DNA of 64,000 nucleotides from Chitinophaga costaii (GCF_900094705.1 NZ_FMAR01000004.1:348430-412429); one strand, 5' to 3'. Positions 53,082 through 61,812 are shown, counted from the stretch's first letter. The notes: generated by a model not told the origin, from the sequence alone. Made by a program: numbers and translations.

Positions 53082-54389
53082 TCAGTTTGCTTTCTTTTCT
53101 ACCATTGTTTCATGAATCGGTACGATCGGGAATATCCGGACCAGCAGGGTAATCACCAGCATACCGCCCGCCAGCGAACCACAGGCGATGGCCCATTCTT
53201 CCCAACTGGGGAAATAACTTTTGTAAGACAGCGGCACATCATGCATAGGCAGGAAAGGATGGAGCATAGAAGGCACTACGATAATGTATCGCTTGAACCA
53301 GGCACCGGTTACGATCATAATACCGGCTATGAACATGGGCAATGGTTTTCTGCCGCTTTTAAATAACAATAGCAGCATCGGCAGGATCATGGATACCAAA
53401 ATGGTGGTCCAGAACTTTACGGCCCAATCGCCGACAAAAAGTTCTTTCAGGTGGGCTTCTTCGTCTTCCTTCATCTTAAAGGCAGGCAGCAGGTATTCGC
53501 TGATATTAAAGTATAGGTACACCAGCGCCAGTAACACCACTATTTTGCCCATCTTGTCGAAGTGGTCGTCGGTAATGTAATCATCCATCTGGTAGGCCTT
53601 CCGGACTACAAACATGGCTACTACCACCGCGCCGCTGCCAGCCAGGAATGCGCCGGAAATAAAGTAAGCGCCAAAGTTGGTGCTATCCCACCCAGGACGG
53701 AAGGTGGTGGCAAAGAGCCAGGAGGTAACGGTATGGATACCGAATGCCACCGGGATGATGGTAATGCAAAGGATATTGATGGCCTTATCGCTGATAAGCG
53801 TTTGGGCGTAGGTACCTTTCCAGAAAGATCCCATGACGCGGTACAACTTCTGAAAAGGGCGGGTAGCGGCAGATGGGCTGCTAAGCAGTATTTTAATATC
53901 CGGCAGCAAGGGGAGGTACAGCAACAGGAAGCTGATGAAAAAATACGTGGTGATCACCACCACATCCCAGATAATGGGCGATTGAATACGCCCATGTACA
54001 AATACATTAAGCAGCCTTTCCGGCCGGCCCATATCGATGATGATGATGAGGGCGGCAAACATGATGGCGGCAATGGCAATCATTTCTGCTATCCTGGTGA
54101 GCGGTGTGCTCCATTTTACATTGGCCAGCCGCAGGATAGCAGTAATTAAGGAGCCTACCAGGCTAATGGCTACAAAAAAAACGAAGTTGGAAATATATAA
54201 TCCCCAGGAAACATAATCCCGCATGGCGGTTACGCCTAGTCCATACCGCAACTGGCGGTAGTAGGCATATACGCCCAGCAGGCAAATACACATCAATAGG
54301 CCCACCCATAGCTGCCCCGTTTTACCAAATTTACGGGGCAGGAGGTCGGCTATGATCTGTTCGTCGGGTATTTTTAATGCTTTTTCCAC
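53082..54389 (-). CDS. NrfD/PsrC-type integral membrane quinol-interacting subunit
   Basis: This 435-residue protein has about ten membrane helices. The N-terminus contains YVSWGLYISNFVFFVAISLVGS, typical of NrfD/DsrP/ActC subunits, and IIDMGRPERLL in the first loop is the conserved Asp-Arg-Pro motif near the quinone site. SWLFATTFRPGW and FISGAFLAGSGAVVVAM are further marks. NrfD-type proteins oxidise or reduce quinols and pass electrons to an iron-sulfur partner, which is encoded 33 bases upstream. The operon has no molybdopterin subunit, so the redox partner is different or distant. Confidence 0.92.
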   Translation of the reverse strand: MEKALKIPDEQIIADLLPRKFGKTGQLWVGLLMCICLLGVYAYYRQLRYGLGVTAMRDYVSWGLYISNFVFFVAISLVGSLITAILRLANVKWSTPLTRIAEMIAIAAIMFAALIIIIDMGRPERLLNVFVHGRIQSPIIWDVVVITTYFFISFLLLYLPLLPDIKILLSSPSAATRPFQKLYRVMGSFWKGTYAQTLISDKAINILCITIIPVAFGIHTVTSWLFATTFRPGWDSTNFGAYFISGAFLAGSGAVVVAMFVVRKAYQMDDYITDDHFDKMGKIVVLLALVYLYFNISEYLLPAFKMKEDEEAHLKELFVGDWAVKFWTTILVSMILPMLLLLFKSGRKPLPMFIAGIMIVTGAWFKRYIIVVPSMLHPFLPMHDVPLSYKSYFPSWEEWAIACGSLAGGMLVITLLVRIFPIVPIHETMVEKKAN

Positions 54390-54422
54390 AATAATACTTT
54401 TTTAGTTTGGTGGCTGGCCGGA

Positions 54423-55361
54423 TTATCCTTTATCATTTTCTTCTCCTGCTTCAATCGGGAAATTCCTGTTTACCGGCGGCAGGTAATATACATTGGGTTT
54501 GGTACCCAGGTCTTCCATCAGGCGGTAGCCGGCTTTATCTCTTACCAGGTCGCTGAAGCGGAATGTTTCTGCGCCATTGGTTACGCTATCTTCATTCAGG
54601 TCGCCAAAAAAGAACACCCCGTTCGGGCAGGCAGACACGCAATGGGGCAGCTCGCCCTGGCGGGTCATGTCCGGGCAAAAATCACATTTGCCCACAGTGC
54701 CTTTTTTCTGCGGTACGCTGGTTTCCGGGGAATAAGGTGTTTCTGCTATTTCTTCCGGCAGCACTGGCTCGTTCCAGTTAAATACGCGGGTAGAGTAGGG
54801 GCAGGCAGCCATACAAAAGCGGCAGCCTATACAGCGGTCGCTATCGATGAGTACAATACCATCTTGTCTTTTAAAAGTAGCATCTACGGGGCATACCTTC
54901 ACGCAAGGCGGCTCATCGCAATGCATACAAGTGGTGGGCTGCCAGTAAGGGGCCGTGTAGGCAGACTCCTTCATCTTCTGTACCTTAATCCAGTTTTGTC
55001 CATCCTGGATATGGTGCATATGATTACAAGAAGCCTGGCAATGTTTCAGGTTTTTACAACGGGCCAGGTCTATCACCATCACAAACTTTTTACCGGGTAT
55101 GCCTATCCTGGCTTCGCTGTTGGACACGCTGGGCATATGGGGCACCGGTTTTAGAAAGGCCTTGTCTACTTCTATCACCTCCCCGTTGACCGACAACAAT
55201 TTTACCTTTTCGCCCGTAGGCGCCACCTGCTGGTCTTCGGCCTGGGTGGAGAAAGGGTCTTTAAGACCGTTGCAGGCTGCGGCCGCCACGGTAACAGCGG
55301 TGAGTGCAGCGCCGGAAAGGAAGGCGCGCCTGCTTTGTGATCCATTCGTTGATTCGCTCAT
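54423..55361 (-). CDS. Twin-arginine 4Fe-4S ferredoxin-type protein (DmsB/NrfC-like)
   Basis: This 312-residue protein begins with a twin-arginine signal SRRAFLSGAALTAVTVAAA. It has four iron-sulfur motifs. Motif II (CMHCDEPPCVKVCP), III (CIGCRFCMAACP) and IV (CDFC with a later CVSACP) have the full cysteine sets. Motif I is CKNLKHCQASC, in which the second cysteine of CxxCxxCxxxC is Leu, so it may carry a 3Fe-4S or lose that cluster. It should wire the neighbouring NrfD to a periplasmic partner. Length and layout match the DmsB/NrfC group, here without its usual catalytic subunit. Confidence 0.92.
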   Translation of the reverse strand: MSESTNGSQSRRAFLSGAALTAVTVAAAACNGLKDPFSTQAEDQQVAPTGEKVKLLSVNGEVIEVDKAFLKPVPHMPSVSNSEARIGIPGKKFVMVIDLARCKNLKHCQASCNHMHHIQDGQNWIKVQKMKESAYTAPYWQPTTCMHCDEPPCVKVCPVDATFKRQDGIVLIDSDRCIGCRFCMAACPYSTRVFNWNEPVLPEEIAETPYSPETSVPQKKGTVGKCDFCPDMTRQGELPHCVSACPNGVFFFGDLNEDSVTNGAETFRFSDLVRDKAGYRLMEDLGTKPNVYYLPPVNRNFPIEAGEENDKG

Positions 55362-55392
55362 GACTTTGCGTTGTAGTTAGTGAATAAAAGTA

Positions 55393-55644
55393 TCAGGGTT
55401 TCTTTTTAACCCAGGTACGCAATTCCTCGTTCGTTATTTTTTTCTTAGGCTGCTGTTTCAACACGGCGGCATTGATCTGCACCAGGCGGCCATCTTCTGT
55501 AAGCATGGTCATCCACGCTGGTGGCGGTGCGGGCGGGCTTTTCTTTCTAAACAGGGAAAGGCCGGCAAAACCTGCTATGGCCAAGCCTATCCATCCCACA
55601 AAGGAGCGCCGTTTGATGGCTTTATCGTTAGGCATATACTTCAT
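55393..55644 (-). CDS. Small twin-arginine membrane-anchored protein
   Basis: This 83-residue protein of no recognised family has an N-terminal KRRSFVGWIGLAIAGFAGL segment that combines a twin-arginine motif with a hydrophobic anchor. A proline-rich stretch (PPAPPPAWMT) and a basic C-terminal tail (KKKITNEELRTWVKKKP) follow. Starts at 55644 (MKYMPNDK) or 55635 (MPNDK) are both possible. It lies between the cytochrome c gene and the iron-sulfur gene, with short gaps on both sides, so it is probably a small structural subunit or docking peptide of the NrfD complex (inference). Confidence 0.7.
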   Translation of the reverse strand: MKYMPNDKAIKRRSFVGWIGLAIAGFAGLSLFRKKSPPAPPPAWMTMLTEDGRLVQINAAVLKQQPKKKITNEELRTWVKKKP

Positions 55645-55702
55645 TTAGCGGTGAAACCGGCTTGCCTGGCAAGCCGGTTTTTAATGTACAGCTTACCAGA
55701 TC

Positions 55703-56107
55703 TTATTTCTTGAAGGTGCGCATGTAGTTTACCAAATTCCAGATGTCTTCCGCATCCGGCAGCTTTTTCTTGAAGGAAGGCATGTCGCCACGGCCTTCAC
55801 TCGTTTTGTAGAAAATAGCGCCGTCTGGTTGTTTCTGAAAATCGGCACTGGCAAAACTGGGTGGCAGTGTTTTTAACTGCGCGGCTTTGGAGCCGTCGCC
55901 TTCACCGGCCTTGCCATGACAGCTTTGGCAGTTCTTGGCCCAAAGGGCTTTACCATCGGCGATGGACTGGGCGCTCGTTTTGATCGGGTTGGGCGTTTTG
56001 GCGTTTTTGTCCGGCACTACCCAGGGATCTCCCGGTAACGCAAAAGACAGTGCTGCAAAAGCCGTGGCCAATAAAAACGGGCTGCTTTTCAGGATGCTGA
56101 TTTTCAT
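55703..56107 (-). CDS. Periplasmic mono-haem cytochrome c
   Basis: This 134-residue class I cytochrome c has a signal peptide (FLLATAFAALSFALPG). A linker with PDKNAKTPNPIK follows, and then the haem motif CQSCH at residues 60-64, preceded by GKALWAKN. The distal Met lies in GRGDMPSFKKKL, and the C-terminal helix DIWNLVNYMRTF completes the fold. It is likely the soluble or loosely bound electron carrier of the NrfD operon. Gaps to its neighbours are short on both sides. Confidence 0.93.
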   Translation of the reverse strand: MKISILKSSPFLLATAFAALSFALPGDPWVVPDKNAKTPNPIKTSAQSIADGKALWAKNCQSCHGKAGEGDGSKAAQLKTLPPSFASADFQKQPDGAIFYKTSEGRGDMPSFKKKLPDAEDIWNLVNYMRTFKK

Positions 56108-56143
56108 GTTGTTTTGTTTTTAATGATTACTGCAATTGGAGGG

Positions 56144-57106
56144 TCAATAATTCCATAACCGGGTGATGTTAAACCCGATCAGAAATTGTTTTTTCGTAAA
56201 ATCATTTTGATTGAAAACGACATTCCGTTGTGGTGTCAGGTAACTGTAGTTGCCGACAAAAAATTGAAAAGTATGCCCGCTGGTAGACATCTCCAATCCC
56301 AAAGAAAGGTTGGGATGGGCGTTGCCTACATTGTCTTTCGTGAGTGGCTGATCGTAGCTGGCTACAATGGCCATAGATTCTTTGAGCTTGTACCGGCCAC
56401 CTGCAGAAAATACAAAGTGATCATTGGGCTTTTCCTTTAAAAATTTACCTGCATAAGGTGAGTAGCCCTGCACCACATTGAAGTGTGACCAGCCACCCGC
56501 TACCTGTAGCGAAAGCTTTTCGGTGATCTTACGGGCCACCATAAGCTGGTGGAAGTAAGACATACGGTCGGAGAAGTAATTGTAGGTATCACTTTGCCGG
56601 CTCTCAATGGCCATGTTGCCGTAGTAGGTAACACTTACCGGCGATCCCGCACCAGACCTTACCTGCCGCAGCAGGGCGTACTTAAGGTATCCTTCCCAGG
56701 TCATGTCGTACTTGGTGAGGGCTACGCCAATCAGCAGGTTTTTAATGGGAACATAGTTGGCATTCAGGCCTATATTGGCGGAGGAAAACAGGCCATAAAA
56801 ATCTTTATAGCCATTGTTTACCAGCCCAAAGCGGTGGCGGAAGTCCATTTCAAAGGTGCCTTTTACTGGTACTTCCACGGTTTGTGCGTCGATGAGCCAT
56901 ATGCTTTCAAAAGTATTTCTTACTGGCTTGCCCCATTTGCGTACGGGAGCTTCCTGCACGGTAGTATCTGGCTGGGCCACCGGGATGGTATCTGTCTTGG
57001 TATCCTGTGCGGTGGCCGTTTGCAGGATCGCAGGCAGCAGCAGTACAGGCAACAGCATTCGCCGGAGTATATTTTTAGGCTGCAAGATGTTTATATAGTT
57101 GTTCAT
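56144..57106 (-). CDS. DUF5777-type outer-membrane beta-barrel protein
   Basis: This protein of about 320 residues has a signal peptide (MLLPVLLLPAILQTATAQ). A linker with ESIWLIDAQTVEVP and FEMDFRHRFGLV follows, the hallmark opening of DUF5777 barrels. Alternating beta strands with aromatic ends (GLNANYVPIKNLLIGVALTK) continue to a final FLIGFNITRLWNY. The function of DUF5777 is not known. It is between two haem genes in the operon. The in-frame ATG at 57124 could be the true start, but the signal peptide fits from 57106. Confidence 0.8.
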   Translation of the reverse strand: MNNYINILQPKNILRRMLLPVLLLPAILQTATAQDTKTDTIPVAQPDTTVQEAPVRKWGKPVRNTFESIWLIDAQTVEVPVKGTFEMDFRHRFGLVNNGYKDFYGLFSSANIGLNANYVPIKNLLIGVALTKYDMTWEGYLKYALLRQVRSGAGSPVSVTYYGNMAIESRQSDTYNYFSDRMSYFHQLMVARKITEKLSLQVAGGWSHFNVVQGYSPYAGKFLKEKPNDHFVFSAGGRYKLKESMAIVASYDQPLTKDNVGNAHPNLSLGLEMSTSGHTFQFFVGNYSYLTPQRNVVFNQNDFTKKQFLIGFNITRLWNY

Positions 57107-57127
57107 GCCATTTCCTTTAATCATGAT

Positions 57128-57544
57128 TTAATTATTCAGGGCCCCGTTGTTAATCCAGTTTTTAATCAGATCCACATCGCTTTGTTTTAAACCACCGCCG
57201 GGAGGCATTTCGCCAGAGGACACTTTTTGATACAGCACACTGCTGGCGGCATCGCCGCTTACTACATACTTGCCGCTGGTCAATGCATTGTAGGCATTGG
57301 CCGCACGCAGGTCGGGCGATTCATTGCCGGAGTGGCAGGTGGTGCAATTGCTACTGAAAAGGGGAACAATATATTTGGCGAACGTCACAGAGTCGGCAGG
57401 AACGGTGGTAGTACCACTACCGCTGCTTGATCCGCTGCCGCTGCTGGCGCTATCCGGCAGTATTACGTCTTTGTAACATCCTGCCAGCAGGAAAGTGCCG
57501 GTGGCAGCCAGGATCATAGCGGCTATTAGGGTGAGTCGTTTCAT
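57128..57544 (-). CDS. Haem c-binding lipoprotein
   Basis: This is a 138-residue lipoprotein (lipobox FLLAGC, Cys23). A serine/glycine-rich linker (SSGSGSSSGSGTTT) precedes a short cytochrome-like domain with CTTCH at residues 67-71, and GEMPPGGGLKQSDVDLIKNW near the end, where Met is the probable distal ligand. This is the small cytochrome type seen in surface or periplasmic lipoproteins of Bacteroidota and planctomycetes. It starts 10 bases after the YceI stop and precedes the DUF5777 gene by a few bases. Confidence 0.87.
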   Translation of the reverse strand: MKRLTLIAAMILAATGTFLLAGCYKDVILPDSASSGSGSSSGSGTTTVPADSVTFAKYIVPLFSSNCTTCHSGNESPDLRAANAYNALTSGKYVVSGDAASSVLYQKVSSGEMPPGGGLKQSDVDLIKNWINNGALNN

Positions 57545-57554
57545 GTTTGCTGGA

Positions 57555-58301
57555 TTATTGTTTGAAATTGGCGTTGGCAACAATGTCTATGTTATCGTTC
57601 ACCTCATCCTGGTCTGCTTTCAGCGGGAAGGTGGTGATGGAGAGGGAAAACCGGAGATCAAACCCGCGCAGCAAGTTGGTGGTGCCGGGATAGGTGCCTT
57701 TACCAGCATAACCCAGCTTAGCCTTCACCTCTTTGGTAACACCCATAAAAGTGAGATCGCATACTACATCATAAATATTTTCTGTAGGATTGTACGTCAC
57801 TGTTTTGGATTGGATGAGGGCGCGGTTAAAATCGTTCGTAGGCTCGCCCGATACCGGAATATCTGCCGTAGCCGTTGTGTTGAATGCTGTTAAAAGACAG
57901 CCGCCATCCCTGGCTGGTTCGCCGGTATTCACCTGGTTAAGCTGTACCCAGGCGGTAAACGTAGTATTGGCTGGAGTGGCTTCATCAAAATTGAACGTAT
58001 TAAAACCAAACCAGTTGAAACGGCCAGACAGGATAGCGCCGGAGCCCAGGAAGCGGGATTCCCACATTACATTGGAGTGTACTTTATCGAAAGTATACAC
58101 CCCTGTGCCTGCGGTAGTACTGAAGGTGATCACATCTGATCCGCGCGTTACATAGTTAGTAGGATCGGTGGCGCTGCCTCCACTGTAAGATGCTGGTAGC
58201 ACCGCGTCGTCGTGTGTGCAAGCCGTACCATAGAGCACAATGCCCGTGCACAACAAGGCCGCGATCAAAATAATCTGATAAGGCTTTTTCCTGAATTGCA
58301 T
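57555..58301 (-). CDS. YceI family lipoprotein
   Basis: This 248-residue lipoprotein (lipobox GTAC, near residue 28) has the YceI lipocalin-like barrel from about residue 68: YTFDKVHSNVMWESRF, LSGRFNWFGF, then a central beta-rich section and ITTFPLKADQDEVNDNIDI at the end. YceI barrels bind polyisoprenoids or other lipids, possibly quinones. It is the first gene of the NrfD operon, and a 19-bp palindrome lies 130 bases upstream. Binding a quinone or isoprenoid would fit with the NrfD quinol subunit, but this is inference. Confidence 0.9.
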   Translation of the reverse strand: MQFRKKPYQIILIAALLCTGIVLYGTACTHDDAVLPASYSGGSATDPTNYVTRGSDVITFSTTAGTGVYTFDKVHSNVMWESRFLGSGAILSGRFNWFGFNTFNFDEATPANTTFTAWVQLNQVNTGEPARDGGCLLTAFNTTATADIPVSGEPTNDFNRALIQSKTVTYNPTENIYDVVCDLTFMGVTKEVKAKLGYAGKGTYPGTTNLLRGFDLRFSLSITTFPLKADQDEVNDNIDIVANANFKQ

Positions 58302-58430
58302 AGTGTTTGTTTTTTAATTGGTTAATGTGAGGCAAAGAATGGTCATTACCCGGCTTGCGTAAGCCTGGGCAGGACGTATAGCGGATATATTATTGCTGGC
58401 GAAATAAAAAGACGTATAACAGATTGAGAC

Positions 58431-58449
58431 ATGATCCTGACTGGATCAT
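58431..58449. promoter_or_regulatory. 19-bp palindrome in the YceI promoter region
   Basis: Perfect arms ATGATCC (58431-58437) and GGATCAT (58443-58449) flank TGACT, and T follows on the plus strand. No plus-strand gene is near, so an operator for the YceI-NrfD operon is more likely than a terminator. The TGAT/ATCA ends recall an Fnr-type site but spacing is 9 rather than 4. Confidence 0.45.
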
Positions 58450-58518
58450 TTTTTATAATGACCTGTAATTGCTGTAATGCTACTTCCTTATTTGCCGCGT
58501 AGGCAGTGCTTCCTGATA

Positions 58519-58552
58519 GCGCAAAGACGGCCAGCCAGGCCAGTCTTTGCGC
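58519..58552 (-). terminator. GC-rich hairpin after the aldehyde dehydrogenase gene
   Basis: Perfect 10-bp arms GCGCAAAGAC (58519-58528) and GTCTTTGCGC (58543-58552) with further GGCC pairing inside lie 17 bases after the aldehyde dehydrogenase stop. There is no T tract. A transcript end or mRNA-stabilising hairpin is likely. Confidence 0.55.
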
Positions 58553-58568
58553 GGGTATCGTGTGTATC

Positions 58569-59957
58569 TTAGTAAGCGTTCTGTGGTTGTGTAACCCTTA
58601 TTAGTTTTGCATTTACAAATTCGTATATGCCTGCGGGTGATTGTTCCCGGCCATAGCCTGAATGTTTAGTGCCGCCGAAGGGCAGTTCCGGTGCGATGCC
58701 GGTTACATGATTAATATACACCATGCCGGTATCTATCTGCCTGGCCACATTTACGGCCCTGGCTTCGTTGGTGCTGAATACACTACCGCCCAGACCAAAC
58801 TCGGTGGCATTGGCCAGCGTGATGGCTTCCTGTTCGTTTTTAACTTTGTATAACATGAAAACCGGTCCAAACACTTCTTGCTGGTACACAACATTGTCGG
58901 GCTGTATATCAGTCAGGATGGTAGGCTCCATAAAGGCACCAGGGCGATCTATACGATGACCGCCATACACCAGGCGGGCACCGCCAAATACGGCTTTTTC
59001 TACCTGGCGGATAACATCCTGTACCGCCTTTTCACTGCTCAACGGGGCCAGGTCTGTTTTTTCGTCCAGTGGATCACCTACTACCAGGGCCTGGAACTTT
59101 GCTTTCACTACCTCCAGGAAGGCGTCGGCAATGCCTGCTTCCACAATCACCCGTTTGGGCGATACACAGACCTGGCCAGCATTCCAGATACGACCTCTTA
59201 CGGCCGCTTCGGCAGCTTGTTCTATATTGGCATCGTTCAGTACAATCAAGGCATCACTGCCACCCAGTTCTAAGGTTGATTTTTTTACATTTTTTCCGGC
59301 GGCCGATGCAATAGAAGCCCCGGCGGGTTCGCTGCCAGTAAGCGTTACGGCCTTTATGCGCTTGTCTGCCACCAGTTTATCTATGCTGCTGCCGGGGATA
59401 AACAGGTTTTGGTAAACGCCTGCCGGTGCGCCGGCTTCTTCAAAAATGTCTTCCATGATCTGCGCACACTGCGGCACGTTAGAGGCGTGTTTCAGCAGCA
59501 TGGTATTGCCCGCCATCAAATTAGGCGCAGCAGAGCGGGTGATCTGGTAGAAAGGGAAATTCCATGGCTGTATGCTCAGCAATACCCCAATGGGTTCATA
59601 ACTTAAAAAAGCACTGCCCATTTTAGTATCGAGGGGATGATCTGCCAGGAAGCGTTCCCCATTATCGGCATAGTAATCGAATATATCGGCACATAGCAAC
59701 ACTTCTGCAATGCTTTCCTTCAGGAGTTTACCCATTTCCAGGGTAGCAAGCTTGCCCAGTTCTACCTTCCGGCTGCGCAATATCTTGGCTACCGCATGCA
59801 GCAGTTGTGCGCGTTTGGCTTTCGGCGTTTTACGCCAGCTTTGGAAGGCCAGGTCTGCGAGTTCTATTTTTTGATCGATCTGTTCGTCGGTCAGTATGTC
59901 GAATTCCCGGAGTATTTCGTTATTAAACGGATTCACCGTTTTAACAGGGGAGGTCAT
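58569..59957 (-). CDS. NAD(P)-dependent aldehyde dehydrogenase (succinate-semialdehyde type)
   Basis: This 462-residue class-3-type aldehyde dehydrogenase begins VKTVNPFNNEILREFD as in the Sad/GabD-like branch. It has the Rossmann segment LLKHASNVPQCAQI, the general base Glu in TLELGGSDALIVL and the nucleophile Cys in NAGQVCVSPKR. EVFGPVFMLYKV and the C-terminal PFGGTKHSGYGREQ follow. It oxidises an aldehyde, likely succinate semialdehyde, to the acid. The ATG at 59957 (MTSPVKTVNP) is preferred; 59972 and 59981 are in-frame alternatives. It stands alone, with a hairpin after its stop. Confidence 0.9.
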   Translation of the reverse strand: MTSPVKTVNPFNNEILREFDILTDEQIDQKIELADLAFQSWRKTPKAKRAQLLHAVAKILRSRKVELGKLATLEMGKLLKESIAEVLLCADIFDYYADNGERFLADHPLDTKMGSAFLSYEPIGVLLSIQPWNFPFYQITRSAAPNLMAGNTMLLKHASNVPQCAQIMEDIFEEAGAPAGVYQNLFIPGSSIDKLVADKRIKAVTLTGSEPAGASIASAAGKNVKKSTLELGGSDALIVLNDANIEQAAEAAVRGRIWNAGQVCVSPKRVIVEAGIADAFLEVVKAKFQALVVGDPLDEKTDLAPLSSEKAVQDVIRQVEKAVFGGARLVYGGHRIDRPGAFMEPTILTDIQPDNVVYQQEVFGPVFMLYKVKNEQEAITLANATEFGLGGSVFSTNEARAVNVARQIDTGMVYINHVTGIAPELPFGGTKHSGYGREQSPAGIYEFVNAKLIRVTQPQNAY

Positions 59958-60144
59958 TGAAAGCGTTTTCATATACTGCAATTTTACATGTTAAAGGTAG
60001 GCTGCATGCTAGCAGTAGTTAATGACTTGTAGCAGAGCGCAGGATGATTTCAGTCATTTATAGAAAACGTTGCCGGAACTGATAGGCGAAAAAATGATTA
60101 ATTTCACCGGGTTGAGATAACTAGCTAAATATAGATACAGGCGT

Positions 60145-61767
60145 ATGTTGGAAATGACACCTATTATTTTTATTGTAGTGGCCCTGGCTATTTTGTCTGT
60201 GGTGGCCGGGCATATTAAAAAGATATCATACCCTATATTGCTGGTGCTGGGAGGATTGGTGCTGGGGTTTATACCAGGATTGCCCGTGATTGATTTTAAT
60301 CCCAACATTATATTCCTGCTGGTACTGCCACCGCTATTGTTCCGTGCGGGGTGGGATACATCCTGGCCGGATTTCAAGGCATCCCTGCGGCCTATTACGC
60401 GGCTGGCCATCGGGTTGGTGCTGGTTACCGCCGTGGCCGTGGCTTTTGCAGCCCACTATTTTTTACCCGGCGTTAGTTGGCCGGTAGCCTTTGTGCTGGG
60501 TGCCATTGTTTCGCCCCCCGATGCCGTTTCTGCCAGCAGCATTGTAAAAGGTATGGGATTAAATAAGCGACTGGTAACGATACTGGAAGGGGAGAGCCTG
60601 GTAAACGACGCCTCGGCTTTGGTGATATACCGGCATGCACTGGCGGCTGTAGTCACAACCGGATTTGTACTCTGGAAAGCAGGGTTGCAGTTTGTGTTGG
60701 TCACTTTGGGCGGCATATTGGTGGGCCTTGCTACGGGATATGCATTTGCGTTTATCCTGAAGAATATCCGTAAAAATCCGATGGTAGAAAGTATCCTTTC
60801 GCTCATCTGTCCTTTTATCGCTTACCCGGTGGCGGAAAAGATAGGATGTTCCGGGGTGCTGGCCGTGGTGAGCGCCGGGCTGGTCATTTCCTGGATGTCT
60901 TCCAAGATCTTCAGCTACCAGGGCCGCACCCAAACCAATTCATTATGGGATGTGATCGGATTTCTGCTGAACGGCATCATCTTTATATTGATAGGGATAC
61001 AGTTGTCACAGATTGCCGCAGGCTTGCCCGGTTTTAGAATAGGTGAGTTGATCCGGTATGGACTTTTCATTAGCGCGGTAACCATCGTGGCCAGGATGCT
61101 CTTTATTGCGCCAGCCCTTTTTATGCCGTCGTTGCTGGCATCGCCCCTGCACCAGCAGGAGCAGGTATTTACCTGGAAAAATGTGATCATCCTTTCCTGG
61201 TCGGGCATGCGGGGCGTTGTATCGCTGGCCACAGCCATGGCACTGCCCGTACTGATGGATAACGGCCTGCCATTCCCCAACCGCTCTATGCTGATCTTTA
61301 TCACTTTCGTGGTGATTGTAGTAACCCTGGTAGGACAAGGCCTAACATTACCCCTTTTGATAAAATGGCTGAAGATAGATACAGGGGCCAACACACAGGA
61401 GGAGGAAAAGAAATTACGCTTACTCATTAATACCAGCGCGCTGGACTATATCAACCAGCAACTGCCAGCAAAGGGTTTCGACAATGCGGTGCTAGACCAG
61501 GTGCGCAAACTCTACGAGTTAAGGATATACTGGTTGCACGACCCCACGGATAAAGGGGAAGGTACGGCCGCCGACTTTAACAGCTTTCTGTCGCAGGTAG
61601 CCCACGCCCAACTGGATGTGACGGTATATAAACGGGAGATCCTATCAACACTGTACCGCGAAGGCAAGTTCCCGGCAGATCAGGTGCTGAAGCTAGAACG
61701 GGAAATGGATTTTGATGAATCGCGGTTACACTCGCAACTGAGCGGGCAGGAAATGGAGGAGGAGTGA
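60145..61767 (+). CDS. CPA1 family Na+/H+ antiporter
   Basis: This 540-residue protein has about twelve membrane helices and a cytoplasmic C-terminal region. The N-terminus has VVAGHIKKISYPILLVLGGL and LVLPPLLFRAGWDTSWPDF. Near the middle, ILGEGESLVNDASALVIYR in the usual form is ILEGESLVNDASALVIYR here, with the ND pair of ion-binding residues. LSWSGMRGVVSLATAMALP is the second CPA1 hallmark. It exchanges Na+ (or K+) for protons for pH and salt control. The C-terminal about 130 residues are helical and acidic and end in QEMEEE. It is followed by the tRNA-Leu gene. Confidence 0.94.
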   Translation: MLEMTPIIFIVVALAILSVVAGHIKKISYPILLVLGGLVLGFIPGLPVIDFNPNIIFLLVLPPLLFRAGWDTSWPDFKASLRPITRLAIGLVLVTAVAVAFAAHYFLPGVSWPVAFVLGAIVSPPDAVSASSIVKGMGLNKRLVTILEGESLVNDASALVIYRHALAAVVTTGFVLWKAGLQFVLVTLGGILVGLATGYAFAFILKNIRKNPMVESILSLICPFIAYPVAEKIGCSGVLAVVSAGLVISWMSSKIFSYQGRTQTNSLWDVIGFLLNGIIFILIGIQLSQIAAGLPGFRIGELIRYGLFISAVTIVARMLFIAPALFMPSLLASPLHQQEQVFTWKNVIILSWSGMRGVVSLATAMALPVLMDNGLPFPNRSMLIFITFVVIVVTLVGQGLTLPLLIKWLKIDTGANTQEEEKKLRLLINTSALDYINQQLPAKGFDNAVLDQVRKLYELRIYWLHDPTDKGEGTAADFNSFLSQVAHAQLDVTVYKREILSTLYREGKFPADQVLKLEREMDFDESRLHSQLSGQEMEEE

Positions 61768-61781
61768 GGCCGGAAAATAAA

Positions 61782-61812
61782 TTTGGTATTAAAAGGGATT
61801 TTTTTACTTTTG
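61782..61812 (+). promoter_or_regulatory. Promoter of tRNA-Leu
   Basis: TTTG (61782-61785) and TACTTTTG (61805-61812) are separated by 19 bases, an exact match to the Bacteroidota consensus TTTG-N19-TAnnTTTG. The start site would be near 61818, about 23 bases before the tRNA. This is the clearest promoter in the window. Confidence 0.85.
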
